Shown piece by piece: positions 1-9,134 of a stretch of DNA of 64,000 nt (position 1 is its first letter; every line of letters begins with the position of its first letter). Position numbers and translations under genes: made by a program. The notes under the pieces were generated by a model that did no database searches, was not told where the DNA came from, and worked only from the letters and a program-made list of their open reading frames with translations. Origin of the DNA: Bacteroidota bacterium (GTDB lineage Bacteria > Bacteroidota > Bacteroidia > Bacteroidales > VadinHA17); NCBI GenBank assembly GCA_022561875.1, contig JADFQJ010000001.1:1-64000 (forward strand). The letters run 5' to 3'.

Positions 1-76
1 ATAGTGATGGTGTTTTTACCACCTCCTGATCCCGGTGATAACCATTATCAAGCTTTATTTCAGGCTTGTTGTCCAT
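1..76 (-). CDS. Partial ORF cut by the window edge, unknown product
   Basis: A reading frame opens with ATG at 76 on the minus strand and runs open for 25 codons to the window edge (it begins MDNKPEIKLDNGYHRDQE). It is hydrophilic with no signal peptide. It lies downstream of, and on the same strand as, the zinc-ribbon gene, so it could be the next gene of that group. Too little is visible to name it; it could also be a chance frame. Confidence 0.3.
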   Translation of the reverse strand, partial: MDNKPEIKLDNGYHRDQEVVKTPSL

Positions 77-203
77 TTTTTATGTAAATATACAAAATCC
101 TGATTAATAAGAAAATAAAAAACAGGATGAATATTTTTACGGGAAGTACGCCTGCCTGCTTTGCTATTTTTGGAGAAAAGACAGGCAAATAAAGTTAATT
201 TTT

Positions 204-992
204 TTATTTCTTTCTTTTAGTTTTTTCCGGCTCTGAATCAATATTCTCGTCCACCAGGATACGGCCACAATATTCACATACGATTACTTTTTTTCCTGAT
301 TTGATATCAAGCTGACGTTGAGGAGGAATTTTATTAAAGCAACCTCCACAGGCACCTCTTGCTATTGTAACCACTGCAAGTCCGTTTCTTGCATTCGAGC
401 GGATTCTCCGGTAAGCCGAAAGAAGGCGCGGTTCAATCTGGATATGGATATCTTCAGATCTTTTAACAAGCCCTTCTTCCTCCTTTTTTGTATCCGCAAC
501 AATATCATCAAGTTCTGACTTCTTTGCTTTCAGATCTTTTTGTCTTTCATCAAATGCAGTAACAGAAGTCTCAATAATTTCGCCTTTTTCTTTTATCTTT
601 AAAGTAAACTCTTTAATCCGTTTCGCGCACAACTCAATCTCAAGACTCTGGTATTCAATCTCTTTTGAAAGCGAATCGAATTCACGGTTATTCCTCACAT
701 TCATCTGCTGATCTTCATACTTTTTGATAAGTTCTTCAGCTTGTTTTGTTTCATTCTTTTTTGTAACAATTGAATTCTCCATACTCTTAACTTCCCCCTT
801 GAAATTTTCAACACGAGTTTCCAGACCGACAATTTCGTCTTCCAGATCCTGAACTTCAAGTGGGAGTTCGCCCCGGAGAATTCTTATCTTATCTATCTCG
901 GAGTCTACCTTTTGCAAGGTATATAAAGCCTTCAGTTTCTCTTCAACTGTATATTCTACTGATTTCCCGGCTTTTGCTTTTTTCTGTGTCAT
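204..992 (-). CDS. Coiled-coil protein with C4-type zinc ribbon
   Basis: A 262-residue cytoplasmic protein. Residues 15 to about 190 are a long, charged, heptad-like helical region rich in E, K and L. The C-terminus holds two CxxC knuckles, C215/C218 and C239/C242, the zinc ribbon of the C4-type/zf-RING_7 family. The coiled coil plus C-terminal ribbon is the usual architecture and length of this family, whose exact role is unsettled (nucleic-acid binding has been proposed). It lies 4 bp downstream of the Nif3-like gene on the same strand; these two are frequent neighbours in Bacteroidota and are probably co-transcribed. Confidence 0.85.
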   Translation of the reverse strand: MTQKKAKAGKSVEYTVEEKLKALYTLQKVDSEIDKIRILRGELPLEVQDLEDEIVGLETRVENFKGEVKSMENSIVTKKNETKQAEELIKKYEDQQMNVRNNREFDSLSKEIEYQSLEIELCAKRIKEFTLKIKEKGEIIETSVTAFDERQKDLKAKKSELDDIVADTKKEEEGLVKRSEDIHIQIEPRLLSAYRRIRSNARNGLAVVTIARGACGGCFNKIPPQRQLDIKSGKKVIVCEYCGRILVDENIDSEPEKTKRKK

Positions 993-996
993 AGTG

Positions 997-2091
997 TTAA
1001 AAATAATTTATTGGATTTGTGTTGATAACTGAAAAATAAATTGCAAAGTTAGGATTTTTTTTTGTAAGCAGTTCATAAAAAATGTCTTTTGTTATCAGTT
1101 CACTTTCGTAATGTCCTATATCAATTAACAGAATTTTCATATCTGCATCAAAATATTCATGATATTTAATATCGGCAGTCAGAAAAGCATCAGCCCCGGA
1201 AGAAACAGCTTTCTGAAGTAAAAATGAGCCTGCTCCTCCACAAACAGCTACTCTTTTTACTTTTTTTCCCAACAAAGATGAATGCTTAATACATTTCATA
1301 TTAAAAATCTTCTTCAGATCAGTCAGAAATACTTTCTCTTCAACACTTTCCGGCAATTCACCAATTACGCCCATTCCTGCTCTTAAGGATTCATTATCGA
1401 GTGGATAGATATCATATGCTACCTCTTCGTATGGATGGGCATCTATAAGGGCATTGATAATATTTGTTTGCAGGGATTTTGGGAAGATAGTTTCAATACG
1501 TATTTCTTGCTCAAAATGCAATTTCCCTTTTTCTCCGGAATATGGATTTGATTTATCACTTGCCCTGAAGCTTCCGCTACCATGCAGGTTATAGCTGCAT
1601 TGATCGTAAATACCAATATGACCGGCACCTGCATCAAATATTGCCTTCCTGACCTTATCGGCATGTTCATCAGGAACAAAGGTTACCAGTTTCTTTAATT
1701 CTCCCTTTCTTGGAGAGAGGATTTTCATATTAAGCAATCCAAGTTTCTCTCCCAATTTGGTATTTACACCACCCCATATCCCATCAAAATTTGTATGTGC
1801 AGCATAAATAGCTATATCATTCCTGATAGCCTTGATAACTGTTTTTTCAACATAATTTTTACCCGTAATACTTTTAAGTCCTTTAAAAATAACCGGGTGA
1901 TGTGCAATAATAAGATTTGCTCCTTTGTTGATTGCTTCTTCAATAACCTCTTCTGTAATATCAACAGCTAACAAAACTGATGCAACATCTATTTCGGGGT
2001 CACCGATGATAAGTCCGGAATTATCATATGATTCCTGGTACAACAAGGAAGCATATTCCTCCAATATTGAAGCAACCTCTCTGATTTTCAT
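997..2091 (-). CDS. Nif3-like dinuclear metal centre protein (YqfO type)
   Basis: A 364-residue protein of the Nif3/DUF34 family. The N-terminal half carries HHPVIFKGLKS and AAHTNFDGIWGG, and the C-terminal half carries VAVCGGAGS and DIGHYESE; these hold the His, Asp and Glu ligands of the two-metal site. The middle, about residues 125-230, is the extra CutA/PII-like domain of the long YqfO form, which explains the length compared with about 250 residues for short Nif3. The family forms hexameric toroids; its substrate is uncertain. Start ATG at 2091; the gene sits between the MerR gene (26 bp upstream) and the zinc-ribbon gene. Confidence 0.9.
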   Translation of the reverse strand: MKIREVASILEEYASLLYQESYDNSGLIIGDPEIDVASVLLAVDITEEVIEEAINKGANLIIAHHPVIFKGLKSITGKNYVEKTVIKAIRNDIAIYAAHTNFDGIWGGVNTKLGEKLGLLNMKILSPRKGELKKLVTFVPDEHADKVRKAIFDAGAGHIGIYDQCSYNLHGSGSFRASDKSNPYSGEKGKLHFEQEIRIETIFPKSLQTNIINALIDAHPYEEVAYDIYPLDNESLRAGMGVIGELPESVEEKVFLTDLKKIFNMKCIKHSSLLGKKVKRVAVCGGAGSFLLQKAVSSGADAFLTADIKYHEYFDADMKILLIDIGHYESELITKDIFYELLTKKNPNFAIYFSVINTNPINYF

Positions 2092-2117
2092 ATAATTTGT
2101 TGATTTATTACTAATCC

Positions 2118-2453
2118 TTAAAGTCCTTCTCTAATCTCAAGCAGTAATTCCCTGATTTCTTTAAGCGATTTGATCACCTCAAAATTATTATATGTATCTT
2201 CTTTATTTTCCCTTAATTTCTTCTTTGCCCCCTTCAGGGTCATACCACGTTCTTTAACGAGATGAAATATAATATGAAAATGATCAATATCTTTTTGGAC
2301 AAAAAGCCGGTTGCCTTTTTTGTTTTTTTTAGGTTTAATAATGTCAAACTCCTTCTCCCAATATCTGATCAATGATGTATTTACATTAAATAACTCAGCC
2401 ACTTCGCCTATTGAATAATAGAGCTTTTCAACCTTCTTTTCTTTGTATGGCAT
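2118..2453 (-). CDS. MerR-family transcriptional regulator
   Basis: A 111-residue protein with an N-terminal winged helix-turn-helix of the MerR type: YYSIGEVAELFNVNTSLIRY at residues 12-31, then the wing (KKGNRLF) and a second helical pair. The C-terminal part is a short helical dimerisation segment with no cysteines or effector domain, so no ligand can be inferred. It is a stand-alone short MerR, as often found next to Nif3-like and M23 peptidase genes in Bacteroidota. It is the first of three tightly spaced minus-strand genes (26 bp to the Nif3-like gene). Confidence 0.87.
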   Translation of the reverse strand: MPYKEKKVEKLYYSIGEVAELFNVNTSLIRYWEKEFDIIKPKKNKKGNRLFVQKDIDHFHIIFHLVKERGMTLKGAKKKLRENKEDTYNNFEVIKSLKEIRELLLEIREGL

Positions 2454-2511
2454 AGCAGAAAAGTTAAGAGAACGAAAAAATCATACTAATTTAGTAATTA
2501 TAATGCAACCA

Positions 2512-4032
2512 TCAAGGGTTTTTATTTATTTCGCCAAAACAATACAGGTACCCATCCCTCGAGGCAATATAAATCCTCCTGTTGTGAACAACCGGGGTGG
2601 CTTCAAAGCTTGTTCTCCAAATATCAAGAAGTTGAAAATTCAACACCTGATCATAACTAAAAAGAAATATCCCGTTGTAACTTGCTGCAATTAATTTGTT
2701 TTTTGTGAAAATCGGCGTGGAAATAGAAGGTCCAATATAATGTTTAAATACAAGCTTTGGAACATTATAAGTTCTTAAGCTATCCGGTCCGAGTACAAGA
2801 GAATCTTGTATTAAAGAGTTATGGTCAACCACATAAAGATATCCGTCAATCCCTGAAAAAGCAGCTAATCTGCTATTTCCTTTACTCAGATATTGGTCAT
2901 TTATACCAACCGACCCGATCACTCCTCCTTCCCAGTCCACAAAATCATTATCCCCAACAGGGAAAAACCATTCAGCGGCATTTTCCGGCTCAGTTAGCGG
3001 ATTTAATTTAAATATACCTCCTTTACCTTTAATATATTGTTTCTCGACCGAAACAATAATACAACTGTCACCGGTAACAATTGCCGATCCGTCCATATCC
3101 GATCCAATATAGAAATCCCAGTCCAGTTCTTTGATCTTCAAGTTATAACCCCATACATGTCCTGATCCTGAAGCAATATAAATATGATCGTTCAGCAGAC
3201 TTGGAGAAGATTCGGTGACTACATTATATTTATGTAGCAGAACATCCTTTTCCTGGTACAGTTTTCGCTCCTGTATTATTCTTGGCTGTAACATACTGTC
3301 GATCAAGCGGGCATTCCGGTAATCCGGATCAAAAACTGTGAATAATGAATTCTCAAGACCAATATATGCTGTATCATTAATAATCAGAGCCGATCCGTCC
3401 ACATCACGACTGTAGCTATCCGTCCATTTACTGTCAAGCCTCCATAATTCCTCACCACTAAAATATGATATTGCCCTGTAGCTTGGGATATGTCTGGAAT
3501 CCAGGTAATTTCCCACGCCGAGGCGACTTCCCTGGAGAATTACGTATTTATCACGCAGGTTATCTGCTTTGTTATTCACCCAGATGGTTCCTGTTCCCTT
3601 TACCACATCATCAAATTTATACTGCCATACAATTTCTCTTGTCTCAGCATTTATTTTTTTTAAATGGTGGTCGTAAGCCCCCTGTATGAGATAAAGCACC
3701 GAGTCTTCCATGACAAGTAGCGGCTGCCCTGTCCACCCTGCTCCTTTCCATTTCTTTGTACCAACTTTTCGTGATATAACTGTCTCACCTTCTCCAAGAT
3801 ACAACTTCCAGATAACCTCCAATCGCGAAGGAGCTTCATTGCCATAATAATTTCGCTGCTCATTCCCCAGGAAAGTTGGGATAAGCACCTTCACATGAGG
3901 ATTTTTACCGGAAGCCGGGGAATCTATACGATGGGAAGTATCTAAGACCAAACTGTGGTAATAAGCAAAAAAAATCGGGTTTTCCATATTAAACCCGATT
4001 GATAATAAAATAAGATATATTCTTATTAGCAT
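2512..4032 (-). CDS. PQQ-like beta-propeller protein, probably exported
   Basis: A 506-residue protein built from repeated blades of the PQQ-like/quinoprotein propeller type: LKKINAETREIVWQYKF, AISYFSGEELWRLDSKW, VWGYNLKIKELDWDFYIGSD, GIFKLNPLTEPENAAEWFF and a final RRIYIASRDGYLYCFGEI. No catalytic dehydrogenase motif is evident, so a scaffold, binding or periplasmic role is more likely than enzymatic oxidation. The first 15 residues (MLIRIYLILLSIGFN) are hydrophobic and may be a short signal or anchor; a second possible start is M16 at 3987. A terminator-like hairpin overlaps this N-terminus. The gene follows the M23 peptidase gene by 16 bp. The fold is clear; the function is unknown. Confidence 0.75.
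   Translation of the reverse strand: MLIRIYLILLSIGFNMENPIFFAYYHSLVLDTSHRIDSPASGKNPHVKVLIPTFLGNEQRNYYGNEAPSRLEVIWKLYLGEGETVISRKVGTKKWKGAGWTGQPLLVMEDSVLYLIQGAYDHHLKKINAETREIVWQYKFDDVVKGTGTIWVNNKADNLRDKYVILQGSRLGVGNYLDSRHIPSYRAISYFSGEELWRLDSKWTDSYSRDVDGSALIINDTAYIGLENSLFTVFDPDYRNARLIDSMLQPRIIQERKLYQEKDVLLHKYNVVTESSPSLLNDHIYIASGSGHVWGYNLKIKELDWDFYIGSDMDGSAIVTGDSCIIVSVEKQYIKGKGGIFKLNPLTEPENAAEWFFPVGDNDFVDWEGGVIGSVGINDQYLSKGNSRLAAFSGIDGYLYVVDHNSLIQDSLVLGPDSLRTYNVPKLVFKHYIGPSISTPIFTKNKLIAASYNGIFLFSYDQVLNFQLLDIWRTSFEATPVVHNRRIYIASRDGYLYCFGEINKNP
3967..4000 (-). terminator. Intrinsic terminator or attenuator overlapping the start of the PQQ-like gene
   Basis: On the minus strand a perfect 10-bp stem (arms 3991-4000 and 3973-3982, AATCGGGTTT paired with its complement) with an 8-nt loop is followed by eight T residues (A run at 3967-3974 on the plus strand). 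This is a textbook intrinsic terminator, placed just downstream of the M23 peptidase stop but inside the first 22 codons of the next ORF. It may end the peptidase transcript or act as an attenuator for the propeller gene. Confidence 0.7.
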
Positions 4033-4048
4033 GTTATTGCCATATTGA

Positions 4049-5020
4049 CTAATCGAAAGTTTGTCCGCTTTTCATAGAGATCTCTATCATCCTGTCATAC
4101 TCTTCGGCAGTAAGGTCATTATAGAAAAAATTAACCGGATTCACTCTTTTATGGTTCTTATGTACTTCGTAATGAAGGTGTGGGGCAGTCGACATTCCAG
4201 TATTTCCAACAAATCCAATCACATCACCGCGCTTAACTTTCTGTCCCTTCTTTACATTAAACTTGTCAAAATGAGCATACAGTGTCTCATATCCATATCC
4301 ATGATCAACTACAATATGGTACCCCAATCCTCTTTTTGAACTTTTTACGAAAATAACTTTTCCATTTCCGGTAGCATAAACTTCCGTTCCCCTGGGAGCG
4401 GTAAAATCCAATCCATAATGGAATTTACGGATCTTGTAAATTGGGTGTATCCTGTATCCCCAGCCAGAGGCAGTGCGTTTCAGATCTTTGTTAGAGATTG
4501 GTTGAATAGCCGGAATACTGGCCAGCATTTCTTCTTTGTTCCTGGCAAGTTCTATCAACTCATCATAAGATCTTGATTGCAGATATATCTTCTTTCTGAT
4601 CTTATCAACAGCCTTAGCTGTTTCTATTACAATCTCATCATTATCAAAACCTTCGAGATCAGAATACCTGTTTACACCACCCATTCCTGCCTCGCGTACT
4701 GAGCCCGGAATAGGCTCAACCTCAAAAATTGTACGGTAAATATTGTCATCCGTTTCCTCAAGATCAGACAAAACGTTATTCATCCCGACTAATTGTTTCT
4801 GCATAAACTCATATTGAAACACCATCTGGTTTACTTCTCTCTTCAAGATTTTCTCACGAGGAGAGTCGAAAAACATAGTGAATACAACATAGTACACGAT
4901 CGCAAATAATATACTGGCAAGAAAATAGGAGAGAAATCTGAATGTTTTTGCTTTGAAACTTAGGTGAATCAGATCATAACGTAATGACTCCCGATTGAAT
5001 TTATATTTGTTTTTTGCCAT
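4049..5020 (-). CDS. M23-family murein endopeptidase, membrane anchored
   Basis: A 323-residue cell-wall peptidase. A basic N-terminus precedes one membrane segment at about residues 30-50, then a helical stalk (60-170) and a C-terminal LytM/M23 domain (about 185-300). The metal ligands of the family are visible: H201 and D205 (HYGLDF), and H283 in HLH, with the catalytic-site histidines H250 (YAH) and H281. All key residues are present, so it should be an active zinc endopeptidase cutting peptidoglycan cross-bridges, unlike the degenerate EnvC/NlpD activators. It is read divergently from alaS. A good promoter lies upstream at 5066-5096. Confidence 0.9.
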   Translation of the reverse strand: MAKNKYKFNRESLRYDLIHLSFKAKTFRFLSYFLASILFAIVYYVVFTMFFDSPREKILKREVNQMVFQYEFMQKQLVGMNNVLSDLEETDDNIYRTIFEVEPIPGSVREAGMGGVNRYSDLEGFDNDEIVIETAKAVDKIRKKIYLQSRSYDELIELARNKEEMLASIPAIQPISNKDLKRTASGWGYRIHPIYKIRKFHYGLDFTAPRGTEVYATGNGKVIFVKSSKRGLGYHIVVDHGYGYETLYAHFDKFNVKKGQKVKRGDVIGFVGNTGMSTAPHLHYEVHKNHKRVNPVNFFYNDLTAEEYDRMIEISMKSGQTFD

Positions 5021-5065
5021 ATCCTCCTTAAATAAATTAAAGGGAAAAAAATACTTTTATGGATG

Positions 5066-5096
5066 CAAAAATAAAGTAAATAAACTAATTTTACAA
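5066..5096 (-). promoter_or_regulatory. Bacteroidota-type promoter for the M23 peptidase gene
   Basis: On the minus strand TTG (5096-5094), a 20-bp spacer and TATTTTTG (5073-5066, matching TAnnTTTG) form a -33/-7 promoter of the Bacteroides sigma-ABfr type. The predicted transcript would start about 40 nt before the ATG at 5020. Confidence 0.55.
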
Positions 5097-5304
5097 GCTA
5101 TGAATAAAGGCTTTATAATTTGAACTGTAATTTAATAAATATCCGCCATCTAAAAAGATGGTTTCAAAACTTATAATAACATAGCTTCGCAAAGTAATTA
5201 AAAAGGTTAATACTATTCAAATGAAATGAATCATCATCAACAAATAATTTTGAACCGAACTTGCAAGCTCATTCCGATACATTAAAATAATACTATTAAT
5301 ATAT

Positions 5305-7929
5305 ATGACCTCAAACCAGATCAGAGAAGCATTTTTTGAGTTTTTCAGGGAGAAGCAACACCAAATTATTCCATCTGTGCCTATGGTGATCAAGAACGAT
5401 CCGACCTTAATGTTCACCAATGCAGGAATGAACCAGTTTAAAGATATTTTTCTCGGCAATAAAAAACCGAAGAACCTTCGTGTGGCCAACACCCAGAAAT
5501 GTCTCAGAGTTTCAGGGAAACATAATGATCTTGAAGAAGTGGGACACGACACTTATCACCATACTATGTTTGAGATGCTTGGCAACTGGTCATTCGGAGA
5601 TTATTTTAAGAAGGAAGCTATTATCTGGAGCATAGAGTTTTTAGTTGACAAACTGGGGATTGATAAAACCAGACTCTATGCCACAGTTTTCGAAGGTAGT
5701 AAAGAAGAAAACCTGGAAAAGGATCAGGAAGCATTTGAATTCTGGAGCGGGGTAATTGATAAAGAAAGAATAATCGGTGGGTCGAAAAAGGATAATTTCT
5801 GGGAGATGGGTGATACCGGGCCATGTGGCCCTTGTTCAGAGATCCATATTGATTTGAGAAGTGATGAAGAAAGAAAGAAGATAAATGGTAAAGAGCTTAT
5901 CAATAAGGATAATCCTCTTGTAATTGAGCTTTGGAATCTGGTTTTTATTCAATATAACCGGAAAGCAGATGGTAGTCTGGAGCACCTTCCGCAAAAACAT
6001 GTTGACACGGGACTGGGGTTTGAAAGATTAAGCATGGTTGTTCAAAAGAAACAATCAAACTATGACACAGATATATTTCAAACTATTATAAATGAACTTA
6101 TAAGAATATCTGGTTTGGAATATGGGGAAAAAGAGGAATGGGATATTGCATTCAGAGTAGTTGCCGATCACCTCAGAGCCGTGTCATTCTCAATTGCAGA
6201 CGGTCAGATACCATCCAATAACAAGGCAGGTTATGTAATACGCCGCATTCTCCGCAGGGCAATCCGTTACGGATACACTTTCCTGGGTCTGGAAAACCCG
6301 TTTATTCACTTATTGGTTCCCATACTTACTGAAAATATGGGTGAATCATTTCCTGAATTAAAAAACCAACAGGAACTCATCATAGAAGTTATAAAAGAAG
6401 AAGAAATATCCTTCCTCAAAACCCTCGATACCGGGATCAGCCTGCTTGACAAAATAGCGGATACAGCAAGAAAGAATAACAAAAAAGAGGTATCCGGCAA
6501 AGTAGCTTTTGAATTGTATGATACATATGGCTTTCCTCTTGACCTTACTGAGTTGATCCTCAAAGAAAAAAACATGGTAATTAACCACAAGGAATTTGAA
6601 AATGAGATGAAAACCCAAAAAACCAGGTCAAAACAAGCTGGTAAAATTACTGCTGAAGATTGGACTCAGCTAAAAGAAGATGATACCGGAGAATTTATTG
6701 GTTATAACCACCTGGAATCCGATATCCATATTACAAGGTATCGTAAAGTTACTGTTAAAGGAAAAGAACAGTATCAGCTTATATTTAATATTACACCTTT
6801 TTATGCTACTTCAGGTGGTCAGGTTGGAGATACCGGTTATATCGAATCAGAAAAGGAAAAAATTCAAATTATTGATACCATTTCTGAAAACGAGCTTTCT
6901 ATTCACCTGACGAATAAGTTCCCTGAATATCCGAAAGAGATTTTCCATGCAGTTGTCAATAAAGAAAAAAGGTTGTTTACGGCAAATAATCATTCAGCAA
7001 CCCATTTGCTTCATTTTGCACTTAAGAGTGTTCTTGGAGATCATGTAGAACAAAAAGGATCGTTGGTGACTGCAGATCATCTCCGCTTTGATTTTTCTCA
7101 TTTCCGGAGAATTAATAAAGATCAGCTGGAACAAATTGAAAGCATTGTGAATGCTTTGATCAGAGAGAACATACAACGAGAAGAGTTCAGGGATATCCCG
7201 ATGAATGAGGCGCTGAATAAAGGCGCTATAGCACTTTTTGGCGAAAAATACGGCGATTTGGTAAGTATGATCAAGTTTGGGAATTCGATCGAACTTTGTG
7301 GCGGAACTCATGTAGATGCTACCGGACAGATCGGCTTTTTTAAAATAATTTCCGAAAGTGCTGTTGCTGCAGGAATCAGGAGAATAGAAGCTATTACCGC
7401 ATTAAAAGCCGAAAAATATATTCGTGATCAGCTGGAGATCATTAACGAGATCAAAAACACCTTCAAGTCATCCAGGAAAATAACGGACCAGGTCCGGGAG
7501 CTTGTCAGAGAAAACAGTAAAATGTCCAGGGAAATTGAGGTCATGGAAAGAAATCGTCTTAAAATTATCAGAAAGAACCTCCTTAGTAAAGTAATGGAAA
7601 TCAACGGAATCAATTTTATTGCTGAAAGAATTGAGGTTAATTCCACCGTTGCAATGAGGGATCTGGCTTTTCAAATTAAAAAAGAAATGAAAAATTTATT
7701 TCTGCTGATAGGGGCTGAAATAAACGGTAAAGCAAACCTGGCATTGATGATCTCCGATAACCTGATAAAAGAGAAAGGTCTGAATGCAGCAAATATTATT
7801 CACGCAATTGCAAAAAAAATTAATGGTGGTGGTGGCGGTCAGTCGTTTTTCGCTACAGCAGGAGGCAAAAACCTATCCGGACTGGAAGATGCCTTTAGAC
7901 GGGCAAAGGAAATCGTTTTTGAATTTTGA
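5305..7929 (+). CDS. alaS: Alanine-tRNA ligase
   Basis: An 874-residue class II aminoacyl-tRNA synthetase that charges tRNA-Ala. The catalytic core is N-terminal (TNAGMNQFKDIFLG, then the RVANTQKCLRVSGKHNDLE region and the FERLSMVVQ motif 3 area). The editing domain carries the zinc-binding HSATHLLH and CGGTHVDATG motifs for clearing Ser- and Gly-mischarged tRNA. The C-terminal Gly-rich GGGGGQSFFATAGG belongs to the DHHA1/C-Ala domain. Length is normal and no domain is missing. Start ATG at 5305; no clear promoter is seen in the 284-bp divergent region shared with the M23 gene. Confidence 0.98.
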   Translation: MTSNQIREAFFEFFREKQHQIIPSVPMVIKNDPTLMFTNAGMNQFKDIFLGNKKPKNLRVANTQKCLRVSGKHNDLEEVGHDTYHHTMFEMLGNWSFGDYFKKEAIIWSIEFLVDKLGIDKTRLYATVFEGSKEENLEKDQEAFEFWSGVIDKERIIGGSKKDNFWEMGDTGPCGPCSEIHIDLRSDEERKKINGKELINKDNPLVIELWNLVFIQYNRKADGSLEHLPQKHVDTGLGFERLSMVVQKKQSNYDTDIFQTIINELIRISGLEYGEKEEWDIAFRVVADHLRAVSFSIADGQIPSNNKAGYVIRRILRRAIRYGYTFLGLENPFIHLLVPILTENMGESFPELKNQQELIIEVIKEEEISFLKTLDTGISLLDKIADTARKNNKKEVSGKVAFELYDTYGFPLDLTELILKEKNMVINHKEFENEMKTQKTRSKQAGKITAEDWTQLKEDDTGEFIGYNHLESDIHITRYRKVTVKGKEQYQLIFNITPFYATSGGQVGDTGYIESEKEKIQIIDTISENELSIHLTNKFPEYPKEIFHAVVNKEKRLFTANNHSATHLLHFALKSVLGDHVEQKGSLVTADHLRFDFSHFRRINKDQLEQIESIVNALIRENIQREEFRDIPMNEALNKGAIALFGEKYGDLVSMIKFGNSIELCGGTHVDATGQIGFFKIISESAVAAGIRRIEAITALKAEKYIRDQLEIINEIKNTFKSSRKITDQVRELVRENSKMSREIEVMERNRLKIIRKNLLSKVMEINGINFIAERIEVNSTVAMRDLAFQIKKEMKNLFLLIGAEINGKANLALMISDNLIKEKGLNAANIIHAIAKKINGGGGGQSFFATAGGKNLSGLEDAFRRAKEIVFEF

Positions 7930-8034
7930 AGTTGAGGAGCAGTGATGAAGTGTTGCAGTGTTGCAGTGTCAAAGAGTTACGGGTTTCGGGCTTGCCTTTT
8001 CTTCACCTTACTCAACTTACTCACCTTCTTCCAA

Positions 8035-8907
8035 CTACCTGTAAGTACGTGTCATGGTTTCAGGAACCAGTATAATAAAGTCTGCTGAACCAATATTTTC
8101 CTTTTCTACTTCACCGATTTCCCCTTGAAGCTTTGTTGTAATAGTAACTATTTTCAAATCAGGCTGTTTCTGCAAGAGGTACAAAACAATACCCTGGCGA
8201 TTATCTGAATGGTAACTTCCGTTAAAATGCATAATCATTTTCCCTTCCTGCCAGTTTTCCAGGATAAAATATGCCATAGTAGCATCTTTTACTGCCTGAG
8301 CTTTGGGAAGATTCGGATTTTGGGTATGTCCTTCCATTCCTCTCGTCTCCAACATCGATTTATAACATTCAACATCACCATCATATGGAACAGGTAATGG
8401 ATGGAAATAGTTTTTTGCCTCATCGGATAATTCTTCAAGTCCTTCAAATCCTTTATTAAAAACAATTGAAGCATAGCGACGTGGAATGTTAGAAGCTATA
8501 AAACGAAGACCATTCTCTTTTGCAAACGTTACAAGCGGCTTATAATCAGTCGCATAATTGTTCCATAAGCGTATCTCATCTTCGAATTTTTTCTCTGATA
8601 TCTGTCCACCCAGGTACTCGTCCATTAACAGTTGATTATCTGCTTCGAACATTTCTGCCGCAAGAATCAGGTTTTTTCCTTCATTATTATACAAGTCCCT
8701 GGTAAGCTCATATTGAAGCCAATGGGCAATTGGGTTATCATGTAATTCACCGAAAAAAACAATATCAGCCCCTTTCAGATTTTCAAGCATTTTTTTATAC
8801 TTCACCGGTTTGCCTTCACTATCAAAAATGCGAAAAGCATGCTTGTCACTTTTAAAAGCCAACAAAGTTAAACTTATCAGCAGGAAGAAAAATGTCTTTG
8901 TTTTCAT
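8035..8907 (-). CDS. ChaN-family (DUF399) exported protein
   Basis: A 290-residue protein of the ChaN/haem-binding-uptake Tiki superfamily (related to the EreA/TIKI fold). FFGELHDNPIAHWLQYEL near the N-terminus and MIMHFNGSYHSDNRQGI near the C-terminus are the two conserved blocks, with the Glu and His residues that bind metal or haem iron in this group. I start at the internal ATG at 8907 because MKTKTFFFLLISLTLLAFKS is then a normal signal sequence; the longer frame from 8937 adds ten charged residues in front. There is no lipobox cysteine. Likely a periplasmic or outer-membrane protein; substrate uncertain. It is a single gene, convergent with alaS. Confidence 0.8.
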   Translation of the reverse strand: MKTKTFFFLLISLTLLAFKSDKHAFRIFDSEGKPVKYKKMLENLKGADIVFFGELHDNPIAHWLQYELTRDLYNNEGKNLILAAEMFEADNQLLMDEYLGGQISEKKFEDEIRLWNNYATDYKPLVTFAKENGLRFIASNIPRRYASIVFNKGFEGLEELSDEAKNYFHPLPVPYDGDVECYKSMLETRGMEGHTQNPNLPKAQAVKDATMAYFILENWQEGKMIMHFNGSYHSDNRQGIVLYLLQKQPDLKIVTITTKLQGEIGEVEKENIGSADFIILVPETMTRTYR

Positions 8908-9099
8908 ACTTTCAAATTTTACTAATCGTTTGTACAAATAAAAGTCCCGTTTTTATTAATAATGTCAAAATTGAGTCCGGGTAAAAAATGGTTAAACAGG
9001 ACAATATTAAAAAATCTTTAGAACATAGCTTCTAAAATTTAAAAAATGTAATATTTATTCATGTAATTAATATCTGGTCGAACTTTATGTAAAAATATC

Positions 9100-9107
9100 T
9101 ATATTTG
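9100..9107 (+). promoter_or_regulatory. Possible -7 promoter element (TATATTTG) for the acyl-CoA ligase gene
   Basis: TATATTTG fits the TAnnTTTG consensus 28 nt before the ATG at 9135. I see no good TTTG at the expected upstream spacing, so this rests on one element. Confidence 0.35.
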
Positions 9108-9134
9108 GAGACCACTATATAAAAACAAAAAAAC

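Noticed and set aside
5146-5161. Hairpin CCATCT/AGATGG in the alaS upstream region as a riboswitch or terminator
   Set aside because: Only a 6-bp stem with no T run and no conserved leader features; too weak to call.
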